A stretch of 64,000 nucleotides of DNA from Arthrobacter jinronghuae (GTDB lineage: Bacteria; Actinomycetota; Actinomycetes; Actinomycetales; Micrococcaceae): assembly GCF_025244825.1 (NCBI RefSeq), contig NZ_CP104263.1:3286001-3350000 (forward strand), in the 5' to 3' direction. The notes under the pieces are model-generated. The model was not told the origin of the DNA and did no database searches. It was given only the letters and a program-made list of their open reading frames with translations. The translations under genes were made by a program, and so were the position numbers. How positions within the stretch are numbered: the first letter of the stretch is position 1; each line of letters starts with the position of its first letter. Below, piece by piece: positions 35,001 through 42,789 of this stretch.

Positions 35001-35012
35001 TAAGGATGCTTA
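35001..35012 (+). promoter_or_regulatory. TAAGSATGCTTA motif upstream of the 35065 gene
   Basis: TAAGGATGCTTA lies about 50 bp before the start codon and differs by one base from the perfect palindrome TAAGCATGCTTA upstream of the SDR gene (37716-37727). It could be a binding site or promoter element for a shared regulator. Confidence 0.4.
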
Positions 35013-35064
35013 TAAGGTGGCATCTTCAGCCCGATTAACCGGACGGAAAACAGGAGAGCAGTAA

Positions 35065-36252
35065 ATGAGCACCGAACCAGGGAACACAAACGCTTCTACG
35101 AGCGGACGCGGCGCCTCTGACGGCGGCCCGTTCCGGGACCGGTCTGATCGCCCGGCACCCGTCGACGACAGCCAGGCCGTTCCCGTGGACGGATACCGGG
35201 AGGACACGGCTGCCTCTCCGTCGCAGGCCACCGGACGCCGCTCGGGCAGCCATGCTGCCGAACCGGTAGCTGGCGCCACAAACGACGACGCCGCTGGCCG
35301 TACGACGCCGGTCTCCGGTTCGGACTCCGAAGATACGCGCACCCGGGTCGCACCGGTCACCGCCACCCGCTCCGCTGACACCGACGGCGCTGACGGCACC
35401 GGGGAGCGCGCCGGCGAGCACCGCGGCGCAACATCGGTATCCGCCGTGCGTGACCACCGTGACGCTGACACCGCCCGCGACGGCGACGTCGTGCGTAACA
35501 GCGACCGGCACGCCACGACGGATGATCGACGTGAAGACCGCGACGACCGCAACGATGACCGCGACGCCGTGCGCGACCGGGGCGAAAACAGGGCTGCCGG
35601 TGCTTCCGCAGACGACCGGGACCGTCGGAATGATGACCGCGGCGCTGTCCACACCCGCGAGGCAGCCCTGCCGAACCGTGAGGCTTTGCTCGCCCGGGAG
35701 AAGGAACGCTTCGGCGGCTTCAAGTTCGGTGCAGCGTTCTTCGGCTGGCTGACCGCTACCGGAATGGTGGTGCTGCTTTCCGCACTGGCAGCGGCGATCG
35801 GCGCTGCTGTGGGCCTTTCGGCTGAAACCAACCTGGGCCAGGCGCTGGAATCTGCCGCAGCCAACCAGTCCGCCGGGATCATCGGGGCGATCATCATGCT
35901 CCTGGTACTGCTGCTCTCCTACTTTGCCGGCGGATATGTCGCCGGCCGCATGGCGCGCTTCAACGGCGCCAAGCAGGGCCTGGCCGTCTGGCTGTGGGCG
36001 CTGGTGGCGGCCGCCGTCGTCATCATCCTTGGCCTGATCTTCGGCAACGATATCCGCAGCATCAGCCAGCTGAACTCGGTTGCACCGCTGCCCGAGAACC
36101 TGGAAGGCATGGATGCCGGCACCTGGATCGCCGTCGCTGCCAGCCTTGTGGCCACCCTGCTCGGCGCCATCCTGGGCGGCCTGGCCGGTATGCGTTACCA
36201 CCGTCGGATTGACCGTGCCGACTTCCGCACGGAAGAGACCGTCGCCCGCTAA
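35065..36252 (+). CDS. Membrane protein with charged disordered N-terminus
   Basis: A 395-residue protein with two parts. Residues 1 to about 215 are hydrophilic and highly charged, rich in Asp, Arg and Thr with repeated D-R/D-D-R runs, and almost certainly disordered. The rest contains four hydrophobic helices (FFGWLTATGMVVLLSALAAAI, GIIGAIIMLLVLLLSYFAGG, GLAVWLWALVAAAVVIILG, WIAVAASLVATLLGAILGG). The membrane part resembles small stress-related YrzE-like proteins. A Shine-Dalgarno AGGAG lies before ATG 35065. The shared motif upstream suggests stress control. Confidence 0.75.
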   Translation: MSTEPGNTNASTSGRGASDGGPFRDRSDRPAPVDDSQAVPVDGYREDTAASPSQATGRRSGSHAAEPVAGATNDDAAGRTTPVSGSDSEDTRTRVAPVTATRSADTDGADGTGERAGEHRGATSVSAVRDHRDADTARDGDVVRNSDRHATTDDRREDRDDRNDDRDAVRDRGENRAAGASADDRDRRNDDRGAVHTREAALPNREALLAREKERFGGFKFGAAFFGWLTATGMVVLLSALAAAIGAAVGLSAETNLGQALESAAANQSAGIIGAIIMLLVLLLSYFAGGYVAGRMARFNGAKQGLAVWLWALVAAAVVIILGLIFGNDIRSISQLNSVAPLPENLEGMDAGTWIAVAASLVATLLGAILGGLAGMRYHRRIDRADFRTEETVAR

Positions 36253-36272
36253 CCCGGTCCATTTCGGCTTCT

Positions 36273-36318
36273 GCGGCCGCTGCACTCCCGGTTCCGGGCG
36301 TTGCAGCGGCCGTTTTTG
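36273..36318 (+). terminator. Intrinsic terminator
   Basis: A 12-bp GC-rich stem (36273-36284 with 36302-36313) is followed by TTTTTGTT directly after the membrane-protein gene. Confidence 0.88.
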
Positions 36319-36339
36319 TTGGTTCGGGTGCCCGACCCC

Positions 36340-36640
36340 GCAGGATCTCCCACCCGCTGGTGCTCCTGTTCCTCCTGTGACCTCAGCAGTAACAACGACC
36401 CCACATCGTGGGATGCTGTGTCCGCCAGGGAGCCCTCCGAGCAGAACGTCCCACAAACCGGTACTGCTGTGGCTCCAGTGACCTCAGCAGCAACACCGAC
36501 CCCACATCGTGGGATGCTGTGTCCGTCGCGGCGCGCTCCGAGCAGAACGTCCCACATTCCGGTACTGCTGTGACTTCTGTGACCTCACCAGCAACACAGA
36601 CCCCAAAGCGTGGGATGCTGTGTCCGCCACGGCGCGCTCC
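36340..36640. repeat. Tandem array of three ~101-bp units
   Basis: Three units start at about 36340, 36439 and 36540, with 101-bp spacing between the last two starts. Each contains GTCCCAC, GGTACTGCTGTG, CAGCAG, ACACCGACCCCACA and GTGGGATGCTGTGTCC. It lies between two terminators and has no coding signal. Block order and words match the 114-bp array at 11.7-12.1 kb. Confidence 0.9.
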
Positions 36641-36673
36641 GAGCAGGAATCGGTGCCCAAGGGCTTAAACAAA

Positions 36674-36701
36674 CTGAGGCCCCGCAGATGCGGGGCCTCA
36701 G
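36674..36701 (-). terminator. Terminator of the SDR gene
   Basis: A perfect 12-bp stem (CTGAGGCCCCGC and complement) with a 4-base loop is followed on the minus strand by TTTGTTTAA, just past the SDR stop. Confidence 0.9.
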
Positions 36702-36726
36702 TTCTAACGGGATGAAACCGCAGACG

Positions 36727-37635
36727 TTACGGGGACGGGGTGCCGCCGTTGACGTTCAGCGTTTCGCCGATCACGTAGCTGGATTCCGGCGACGCCAGGA
36801 AGACGTAGGCCGGGGCCAGTTCGGTGGGCTGGCCCGCACGGCCCAGCGGGGTGCTCTGGCCGAACTCCGTCAGCGCTTCCTTCTGCTGTCCGTCGGACGG
36901 CTGCAGCGGGGTCCAGAACGGACCCGGAGCCACGGCGTTCACGCGGATTCCCTTGGGTGCAAGCTGCTGGCCCAGACCCTTGGTGAAGTTGTTAATGGCC
37001 GCCTTGGTGCTGGCGTAGTCCAGCAGGTCGGCGGACGGCTCGTAGGCCTGGATCGAGGTGGTGTTGATGATGCTCGATCCGGCCGGCAGGTGCTTCAGCG
37101 CGGCCTTCGTCACCCGGAAGAACGAGTAGATGTTGGTCTTGAACGTGTGGTCCAGCTGCTCGTCGGAGAGATCCTCGAGGTTCTCCACGGCAATCTGCTT
37201 GCCCGCGTTGTTGACCAGGATGTCCAGCCCGCCCAGGGCGGAAACGGCGTCCTCGACCAGCTGGCGGCAGTACTCGGGATCCTTGAGATCACCGGGAAGC
37301 CGCACCAGCTTGCGGCCGGTCTTCTCGACCACCTCGGCAATGTGCTGGGCGTCCGGCTCCTCCTCGGGAAGGTAGGAGATGGCGACGTCGGCCCCCTCGC
37401 GGGCGAAGGCGATGGCCACAGCCGCGCCGATGCCGGAATCGCCGCCGGTAATGAGCGCCTTGCGGCCTTCCAGACGTCCGGTCCCGCGGTAGGTGTCCTC
37501 GCCGTGGTCCACATGCGGGGTCATGTCCTTGTCCAGGCCCGGCTCCGGCTGGTCCTGGATGGGCGGTGCGATGGACGGGTAGCGGTCCACGGGGTTCTGG
37601 AAGGTGTACTGGTCCGACTTGTTGCCGTTTGTCAT
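36727..37635 (-). CDS. SDR family oxidoreductase (general-stress type, YhxC-like)
   Basis: A 302-residue short-chain dehydrogenase with an N-terminal extension of about 45 residues. The cofactor motif ALITGGDSGIGAAVA is followed by NNAGKQ, the catalytic Ser in SIINTTSIQA and the YASTKAAI tetrad. The extension and the sequence DKDMTPHVDHGEDTYRG are typical of stress-induced YhxC/YdaD-like proteins, whose substrates are not known. Start ATG 37635 is chosen over GTG 37647. It is terminated by a strong hairpin. Confidence 0.9.
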   Translation of the reverse strand: MTNGNKSDQYTFQNPVDRYPSIAPPIQDQPEPGLDKDMTPHVDHGEDTYRGTGRLEGRKALITGGDSGIGAAVAIAFAREGADVAISYLPEEEPDAQHIAEVVEKTGRKLVRLPGDLKDPEYCRQLVEDAVSALGGLDILVNNAGKQIAVENLEDLSDEQLDHTFKTNIYSFFRVTKAALKHLPAGSSIINTTSIQAYEPSADLLDYASTKAAINNFTKGLGQQLAPKGIRVNAVAPGPFWTPLQPSDGQQKEALTEFGQSTPLGRAGQPTELAPAYVFLASPESSYVIGETLNVNGGTPSP

Positions 37636-37715
37636 AGAAGTTCCCACTTTCGGTAGGTCAGTCCATTCGGGCGGTCCGGTTAGGGCCGCCGTAAAAGGCG
37701 GGCGCTCACACTAAG

Positions 37716-37727
37716 TAAGCATGCTTA
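37716..37727 (-). promoter_or_regulatory. TAAGCATGCTTA palindrome upstream of the SDR gene
   Basis: A perfect 12-bp palindrome about 80 bp before the SDR start; it is discussed with the related site at 35001-35012. Confidence 0.45.
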
Positions 37728-37854
37728 TTACCCTATGCCCGATTAGCGGTTCTGCTCAAGTCCGTGGTTCCGCCGCACAAACCGCCGCTGCTCTGGCCCT
37801 GCCAGCTGCCGGGGCGCAAACTGCTGAATATGCAACAGCCTCGAAGGGAGCATC

Positions 37855-38295
37855 ATGACTGAGGGAACCCGGAAGCGGATTGTCGTTGGCGTGGACGGCT
37901 CAGAGGAGTCACTGGAGGCGCTCCGCCTGGCTCGTCGGCTGGCGGACCTGCTGGACTGCCGCATTGATGCCATCACGGTGTGGGAGTTTCCGGCAATGCT
38001 GGCCACACCGTTTCCCACCGCCGATTGGTCACCGCGGGTGGAAGCCGAGCGGGGCCTGGCCGAGGCGGTGGAAGCAGCCTTCGAAGGTAAGGGCACTCCG
38101 GAGGGTCTAACCCAGTCAGCGGTGGCCGGGCAGACGGCCGGGGTGTTGATGGAAGCCAGCCGCGGGGCCGAGATGCTGGTGGTGGGCAACCGCGGGCGCG
38201 GCGGTTTTGCCGGGTTGCTGCTCGGTTCCGTCAGCACCACTGTGGCCGCGCACGCCTACTGCCCCGTACTGATCGCCCGTCCCCACCGGGACTGA
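37855..38295 (+). CDS. Universal stress protein (UspA family)
   Basis: A 146-residue single-Usp-domain protein. It begins RIVVGVDGSEESLEALRLA and ends with the ATP-binding motif GNRGRGGFAGLLLGSVS followed by TVAAHAYCPVLIARP. Such proteins bind ATP and act in stress survival. AAGGGAG precedes the ATG. It is divergent from the SDR gene. Confidence 0.93.
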   Translation: MTEGTRKRIVVGVDGSEESLEALRLARRLADLLDCRIDAITVWEFPAMLATPFPTADWSPRVEAERGLAEAVEAAFEGKGTPEGLTQSAVAGQTAGVLMEASRGAEMLVVGNRGRGGFAGLLLGSVSTTVAAHAYCPVLIARPHRD

Positions 38296-38382
38296 GGACC
38301 GCCGGCTAAGGCAATTCGGGACGGTCGACGACGGCGGCCCGGTCCTGGCGTCGCACCAGGAATCCCCGAGGCCGGACCGGAA

Positions 38383-39906
38383 CTACCGGTGGGCCGGAAC
38401 GCGACGCAGCAGGACGCCGGCACCGACGGCGGCAACCACCATGGTGACCAGGCCGATCAGCGAGGTGATGTTGACGCCGGAATCGAAGGCCGACTGCGCT
38501 GAATGCAGCAGCGCCGAGGCAGCCTCCGCAGGCAGGTCCCGGGCCGCCTCGACGGCGCCGCCAAGGGTTTCCCCGGCCGAAGCCGTCTGCTCAGGGGTCA
38601 AGCCGCCCGGAACGGAAACGCCGCTGCGGTAGGCAGCGGTCAGGATGCTGCCCAGGACGGCAGTGCCCAGGACAGATCCGATCTCATAGGCGGTCTCGGA
38701 AATGGCCGAGGCGGATCCGGCACGGGACGGCGGAACACTGGCCAGGATCAGGTCATTGGAAATAGTTTCCGCGGCCCCCACGCCCACGCCCAGCAGCAGG
38801 AACGCGATAACCAGTTCGAGCACGGTCACGGACTCCCCCGCGGCAAAAACCAGGGCGTAGCCGGCTCCGTTGAAGAGCAGCCCGCCGGCCACCACAACCG
38901 CGGGGCGGACCCGCTTCACCAGGGGCACCACGGCCAGGCCGGTGATGATGGTCAGCACCAGGCCGGGGAGCATGGTCAAGCCCGCTTCGATGGGCGTCTG
39001 CCCCACCACCAGCTGCAGGTGCTGGGAGAGGAAGAAGATGAAGCCGACCATCGCGAACAGGCTGAGCAGGTTCGCAGCGATGGAGCCGCTGAAGACCGGG
39101 TTCCGGAACAGCCGGACGTCGAGCATCGGCTTTTCGCGCGAGAGCTGGCGGCGGACAAACAGGAAGCCCAGCACCAGGCCGGCGGCGATGAACGGCAGGC
39201 CGGCCGCGGCGCCGTCGTGCGCAAACTCCTTGATGCCGTAGGTGACCGAGAGCATGGCGCCCATGACCAGGACGACGCCGAGAATGTCGACGGCGCCGGG
39301 GCTGGGGTCCTTGGACTCGGGCAGCAGCATCGGGGCGAAGATCAGCAGCGGCAGCAGGACCGGGATGGACAGCAGGAACACCGAGCCCCACCAGAAGTGC
39401 TCGAGCAGCACGCCGCCCACAATCGGGCCGAGGGCCGCGCCGCCGGAGAAGCCGGCGGCCCAGATGGCCACCGCGATCCGCCGCTGGGAGGGGTCGGTGA
39501 AGATGTTGCGGATCAGCGACAACGTGGCGGGCATCAACATGGCGCCGAAGACGCCCATCAGGGCGCGGGCCACGATCAGCAGTGCCGCGGAGGGTGCAAA
39601 TGCGGCAACCAGGGAGAAGACGCCGAAGCCCACGCTGCCGATCATCAGCAGGCGGAGCCGGCCGATCCGGTCACCGAGGCTGCCCATGGGCACCAGCAGG
39701 CCGGCCAGGACCAGGGCGTACACGTCCACGATCCACAACAGTTCGACGCCGGTGGGGGCCAGCGCCTGCGAGAGCGACGGGATCGCGAAGCTCAGGACGT
39801 TGTTGTCGATGGAGATGAGCAGAACGGGCAGCATCAGGACTGCGAGCCCCCACCATTCGCGCGTTCCTGCACGCGTAACTGCGGGTTTTTCCTGGACCGC
39901 CAGCAC
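38383..39906 (-). CDS. MFS drug transporter, DHA2 (14-helix) family
   Basis: A 507-residue exporter with 14 hydrophobic helices. Motif A is LGDRIGRLRLLMIG, and motif C-like GAALGPIVGGVL marks drug/H+ antiporters, with similarity to the SmvA/EmrB group. It probably expels cationic or antiseptic drugs. The TetR regulator gene is divergent across 127 bp, and a palindromic site lies between them. Confidence 0.91.
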   Translation of the reverse strand: MLAVQEKPAVTRAGTREWWGLAVLMLPVLLISIDNNVLSFAIPSLSQALAPTGVELLWIVDVYALVLAGLLVPMGSLGDRIGRLRLLMIGSVGFGVFSLVAAFAPSAALLIVARALMGVFGAMLMPATLSLIRNIFTDPSQRRIAVAIWAAGFSGGAALGPIVGGVLLEHFWWGSVFLLSIPVLLPLLIFAPMLLPESKDPSPGAVDILGVVLVMGAMLSVTYGIKEFAHDGAAAGLPFIAAGLVLGFLFVRRQLSREKPMLDVRLFRNPVFSGSIAANLLSLFAMVGFIFFLSQHLQLVVGQTPIEAGLTMLPGLVLTIITGLAVVPLVKRVRPAVVVAGGLLFNGAGYALVFAAGESVTVLELVIAFLLLGVGVGAAETISNDLILASVPPSRAGSASAISETAYEIGSVLGTAVLGSILTAAYRSGVSVPGGLTPEQTASAGETLGGAVEAARDLPAEAASALLHSAQSAFDSGVNITSLIGLVTMVVAAVGAGVLLRRVPAHR

Positions 39907-39965
39907 GGCTTCCTCCTTCTGGAACTACGTTAGGGATTCATTACGGGAAATACCCGAATAACTAC

Positions 39966-39987
39966 TGTACCGTCTAGACTGTACGGT
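39966..39987. promoter_or_regulatory. Candidate TetR operator
   Basis: TGTACCGTCTAGACTGTACG plus GT contains the inverted arms ACCGT and ACGGT around a central GTCTAGAC palindrome, in the divergent intergenic gap. Confidence 0.6.
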
Positions 39988-40033
39988 GGCGAATCTGCGG
40001 TTGTTTCGTCCGCTGATGGCGTAGCGTAAAAGC

Positions 40034-40600
40034 ATGCCCAACTCTCGTCCCGCCCGGGACCGCATCCTCGATGCCTATGAGGAGCTCCTCATCAACGAAG
40101 GCCCACGCGGCGCCACCCTGGATGCCGTCGTCGCGCGCGCCGAAGTTTCCAAAGGCGGTCTGCTCTATCACTTCAAGAACAAGGAAGCGATGGCCGGCGC
40201 CCTGATCGAAAAGCTCCGCGGCCTGGCCGCGGCAGACCTGCAGACTATGCGCGAGGATCCGGAAGGGCCGGCGCGGTATCTGGTCCGTAGCTCCGTGTAC
40301 GTCGGCAGCGAGCTGGACCGGGCACTGATCGGCGTCGTCCGCCTGGCGCAGGCCTCCGATCCCGTGGCCTCGGAGCTGCTGCAGGACATCCACCGCAGCT
40401 GGTTCGACCTGGTCCACGACGAGGTGGGCGATCCCGGCATTGCCCGTGCCATCACCCTGCTGGCCGACGGCCTGTATTACAACGAGGGCCTGCCCGGCGG
40501 CTGGCCGCAGGCCACCCGCGACAGCCGCACGCATTCCGTCTCCGACCTGCTGGAAATCGTGGACGTCCTGAAATCCCACGCCCAGCAGGCGCAGACGTAA
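40034..40600 (+). CDS. TetR family transcriptional regulator
   Basis: A 188-residue repressor. The helix-turn-helix region is ATLDAVVARAEVSKGGLLYHFKNKEAM (about 30-57), and the ligand domain follows. It lies opposite the MFS exporter and very likely represses that gene and itself via the palindrome at 39966-39987. The inducer is unknown. Confidence 0.92.
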   Translation: MPNSRPARDRILDAYEELLINEGPRGATLDAVVARAEVSKGGLLYHFKNKEAMAGALIEKLRGLAAADLQTMREDPEGPARYLVRSSVYVGSELDRALIGVVRLAQASDPVASELLQDIHRSWFDLVHDEVGDPGIARAITLLADGLYYNEGLPGGWPQATRDSRTHSVSDLLEIVDVLKSHAQQAQT

Positions 40601-40632
40601 CCTCCCGGGGACACCCGGCAGTGTCCGGCGCG

Positions 40633-40732
40633 GAATTCCCCGCGGTTTGGGAAGAACCCTGCGGTTTGTGACGATCCCTGCGCCGCGCGACGCAGGGATC
40701 CGGACAAGCTGCAGGGATCCGGACAAACCGAG
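40633..40732 (-). repeat. Palindromic intergenic repeat, reverse orientation
   Basis: It contains the stem ATCCCTGCG...CGCAGGGAT (40673-40699) flanked by CGGTTTG/CAAACCG arms. It matches, in reverse orientation and with a small insertion, the 86-bp elements at 61722 and 63222. It lies between the TetR and RraA genes. Confidence 0.85.
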
Positions 40733-40801
40733 GGCCGGCTGACGGCCACCCCTCGGCGTGGCAGGGTGATTCACCGCTGTGCGGTCTGCCACAGTGGTGC
40801 C

Positions 40802-41269
40802 ATGAACACAAGCACAGCTGACCTGTACGACGAACGCGGCGACGAGCTGGCGTCGGTGTCCCTGCAGTTCCAGGACCTGGGCGGACATGCGGGCTTCACC
40901 GGCCCTATCCGCACCGTCCGCTGCCTGGAGGACAACGGCATCATCAAGTCCCTACTGAACTCCCCCGGCGAGGGCGCAGTACTGGTGGTCGACGGCGCCG
41001 GGTCGCTGAACACCGCCTTGATGGGGGACCTGATTGCCGGGGCCGCCGTGGAGAACGGCTGGGCCGGCGTCGTCATCAACGGCGCCATCCGTGATCGCGC
41101 CGCCGTCGCCAAGCTGCCGCTGGGTGTGAAGGCGCTGGGCTCGAATCCGCGCAAGAGCGCCAAAAACTCTGTCGGCGAGGTGGATGTGCCCGTAGAGTTC
41201 GGCGGCGTCACCTTCCGTCCCGGCGCAACGCTCTACGCCGACGAGGACGGGATCCTCGTCGAACCCTAG
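40802..41269 (+). CDS. RraA family protein (4-hydroxy-4-methyl-2-oxoglutarate aldolase/RNase E regulator-like)
   Basis: A 155-residue protein. The motif GDLIAGAAVENGWAGVVINGAIRD carries the conserved acidic and Arg residues of the RraA/HMG aldolase family, and GATLYADEDGILV ends the domain. Members are either retro-aldol enzymes or regulators of RNase E. The length and motif fit both; a regulatory function is common in actinobacteria. ATG 40802 is used, and the gene is followed by a hydrolase after 8 bp. Confidence 0.9.
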   Translation: MNTSTADLYDERGDELASVSLQFQDLGGHAGFTGPIRTVRCLEDNGIIKSLLNSPGEGAVLVVDGAGSLNTALMGDLIAGAAVENGWAGVVINGAIRDRAAVAKLPLGVKALGSNPRKSAKNSVGEVDVPVEFGGVTFRPGATLYADEDGILVEP

Positions 41270-41277
41270 GAGTCCCC

Positions 41278-41865
41278 ATGGCCAACGTCCTGCTCTTCCA
41301 CCACGCGCTCGGCCTGACCTCCGGCATGGATGCCTTTGCCGAGGTCCTGCGCGAAGCGGGCCACACAGTGACGGTGCCCGATCTCTATGACGGGCGTACC
41401 TTCACCGAGCTGGAGGACGGGGTGGCCTATGCCCAGGAGATGGGCATGGACACCATCGAAGAGCTCGGCGTCAGTATTGCGAACCGGTTCCCGGAGGAAA
41501 TGGTCTATATCGGCTTCTCGCTCGGCGTGATCCCGGCCCAGCGGCTGGCGCAGACCCGGCCCGGTGCCCGTGGCGCGGTGCTGGTCAGCGGATGCATCCC
41601 GCTTGGCGCCTTCGCCGACACCTGGCCGGCCGGCGTGCCGGTGCAGATCCACGGCATGGACGCCGATGAGGAATTCGTGGACAGCGGGGACCTCGACGCC
41701 GCGGAGAACCTGGCCGCGTCCACACCGGACGCCGAGCTCTTCCTTTACATGGGAGCGTCACACCTGTTCGCGGACATCAGCCAGCCGGATTACGACATGG
41801 ACGCCACGTTCACCCTCACCCGGCTGGTGCTGCAGCTGCTGGAGCGGGCAGACAAACCCGCTTAG
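41278..41865 (+). CDS. Dienelactone hydrolase family protein
   Basis: A 195-residue alpha/beta hydrolase. The nucleophile motif is YIGFSLGVIPAQ with Ser in the elbow, and a His late in MGASHLFAD completes the triad. Dienelactone hydrolases usually have Cys; Ser here suggests another ester or lactone. It overlaps the convergent HpcH gene by 4 nt at the stops. Confidence 0.88.
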   Translation: MANVLLFHHALGLTSGMDAFAEVLREAGHTVTVPDLYDGRTFTELEDGVAYAQEMGMDTIEELGVSIANRFPEEMVYIGFSLGVIPAQRLAQTRPGARGAVLVSGCIPLGAFADTWPAGVPVQIHGMDADEEFVDSGDLDAAENLAASTPDAELFLYMGASHLFADISQPDYDMDATFTLTRLVLQLLERADKPA

Positions 41866-42707
41866 GCGTTCCAGAGTCCGTAGGAGTCGGCCAGCGAGGA
41901 GATCTTCTGGGCGCGGGCCAGGCGCGGCAGGTAGGAGCCGTCGCCCACCACGGCGCCGGCAGCGTGCGCTTCCAGCAGCTCGTGGGCCCAGGTGATTTCG
42001 GATTCGCTCGGCGAAAGGCCCTGGTTGATGAAGTCCGTGGCCTCGGGCATCAGGCACAGCTTGCCGGTCATGCCCATGCTCTGGGTGACCTTGCAGGCCT
42101 CCAGCAGCTTCTCGCCCAGCGCGCCGACGGTGGGACCGTCGATGGGGCCGGGGAGCTGGCCGACACGGGAAGCGACCACGAGCTTGGAGCGGGCGTAGGC
42201 CAGGGCCATCGGATCATCCGAGGCGCCGGTGTCGCGGCGGAAATCGCCGACGCCGAACGCGAGGCGGAACGTGCCCGGCGCGCTGGCGATGGCGGTGGCG
42301 TTTTCAATGCCGAGGGCGGATTCAACGAGAGCGAGCACCGGGGTGCCGGCCTGCAGCCGCATGGCGGTGTGGGTGACCTGCTCGGGCTTCTCGGTCATCG
42401 CGAGCATCACGCCGCGCAGGCCCGGGGCCTTGGACAGGGCGGCGAGGTCATCGGCCCAATAGTCGGTTTCAATGCCGTTGACGCGCACCCAGGCCGTCAT
42501 GCCGGTGGACAGCGCCTCGACGACTCGTTCGCGGGCCTCGGCCTTGCCGCCGGCCGGAACGGCATCTTCCATATCGAAGACCACGGAATCGGCCTCGGAC
42601 GCCAGCGCCGGTGCAAAGTTCGCTTCGTCTGCGGCGGATGCCAGCAGCCAGGAACGGGACAGTTTTGCGGGGAGGGCAGCAGCGCGGCTGTTTCGGAAGG
42701 GGGCCAT
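41862..42707 (-). CDS. HpcH/HpaI aldolase / citrate lyase beta-subunit-like protein
   Basis: A 281-residue CitE-type enzyme. Motifs are RSWLLASAADEANFAPAL, the acidic VVFDMEDAVPAGGK and VLALVESALGIENA, which hold the Mg and CoA-substrate site. Family members cleave or form C-C bonds in 3-hydroxyacyl or malyl-type compounds. It lies 82 bp downstream of the allantoinase fusion on the same strand, so it could be the last gene of the purine-degradation operon and act on glyoxylate-derived products. That role is inferred. Confidence 0.87.
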   Translation of the reverse strand: MAPFRNSRAAALPAKLSRSWLLASAADEANFAPALASEADSVVFDMEDAVPAGGKAEARERVVEALSTGMTAWVRVNGIETDYWADDLAALSKAPGLRGVMLAMTEKPEQVTHTAMRLQAGTPVLALVESALGIENATAIASAPGTFRLAFGVGDFRRDTGASDDPMALAYARSKLVVASRVGQLPGPIDGPTVGALGEKLLEACKVTQSMGMTGKLCLMPEATDFINQGLSPSESEITWAHELLEAHAAGAVVGDGSYLPRLARAQKISSLADSYGLWNA

Positions 42708-42789
42708 AAATAAGACATTACTTTCACGGCGGGCGGTTCCGAAAATGCGACGGGCGTCATGTGGGCACCGTCACCTAAACCGTCCCCGG

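Noticed and set aside
36340..36640. CRISPR array
   Set aside because: Units are about 101 bp, contiguous and without unique spacers; no cas genes in the window.
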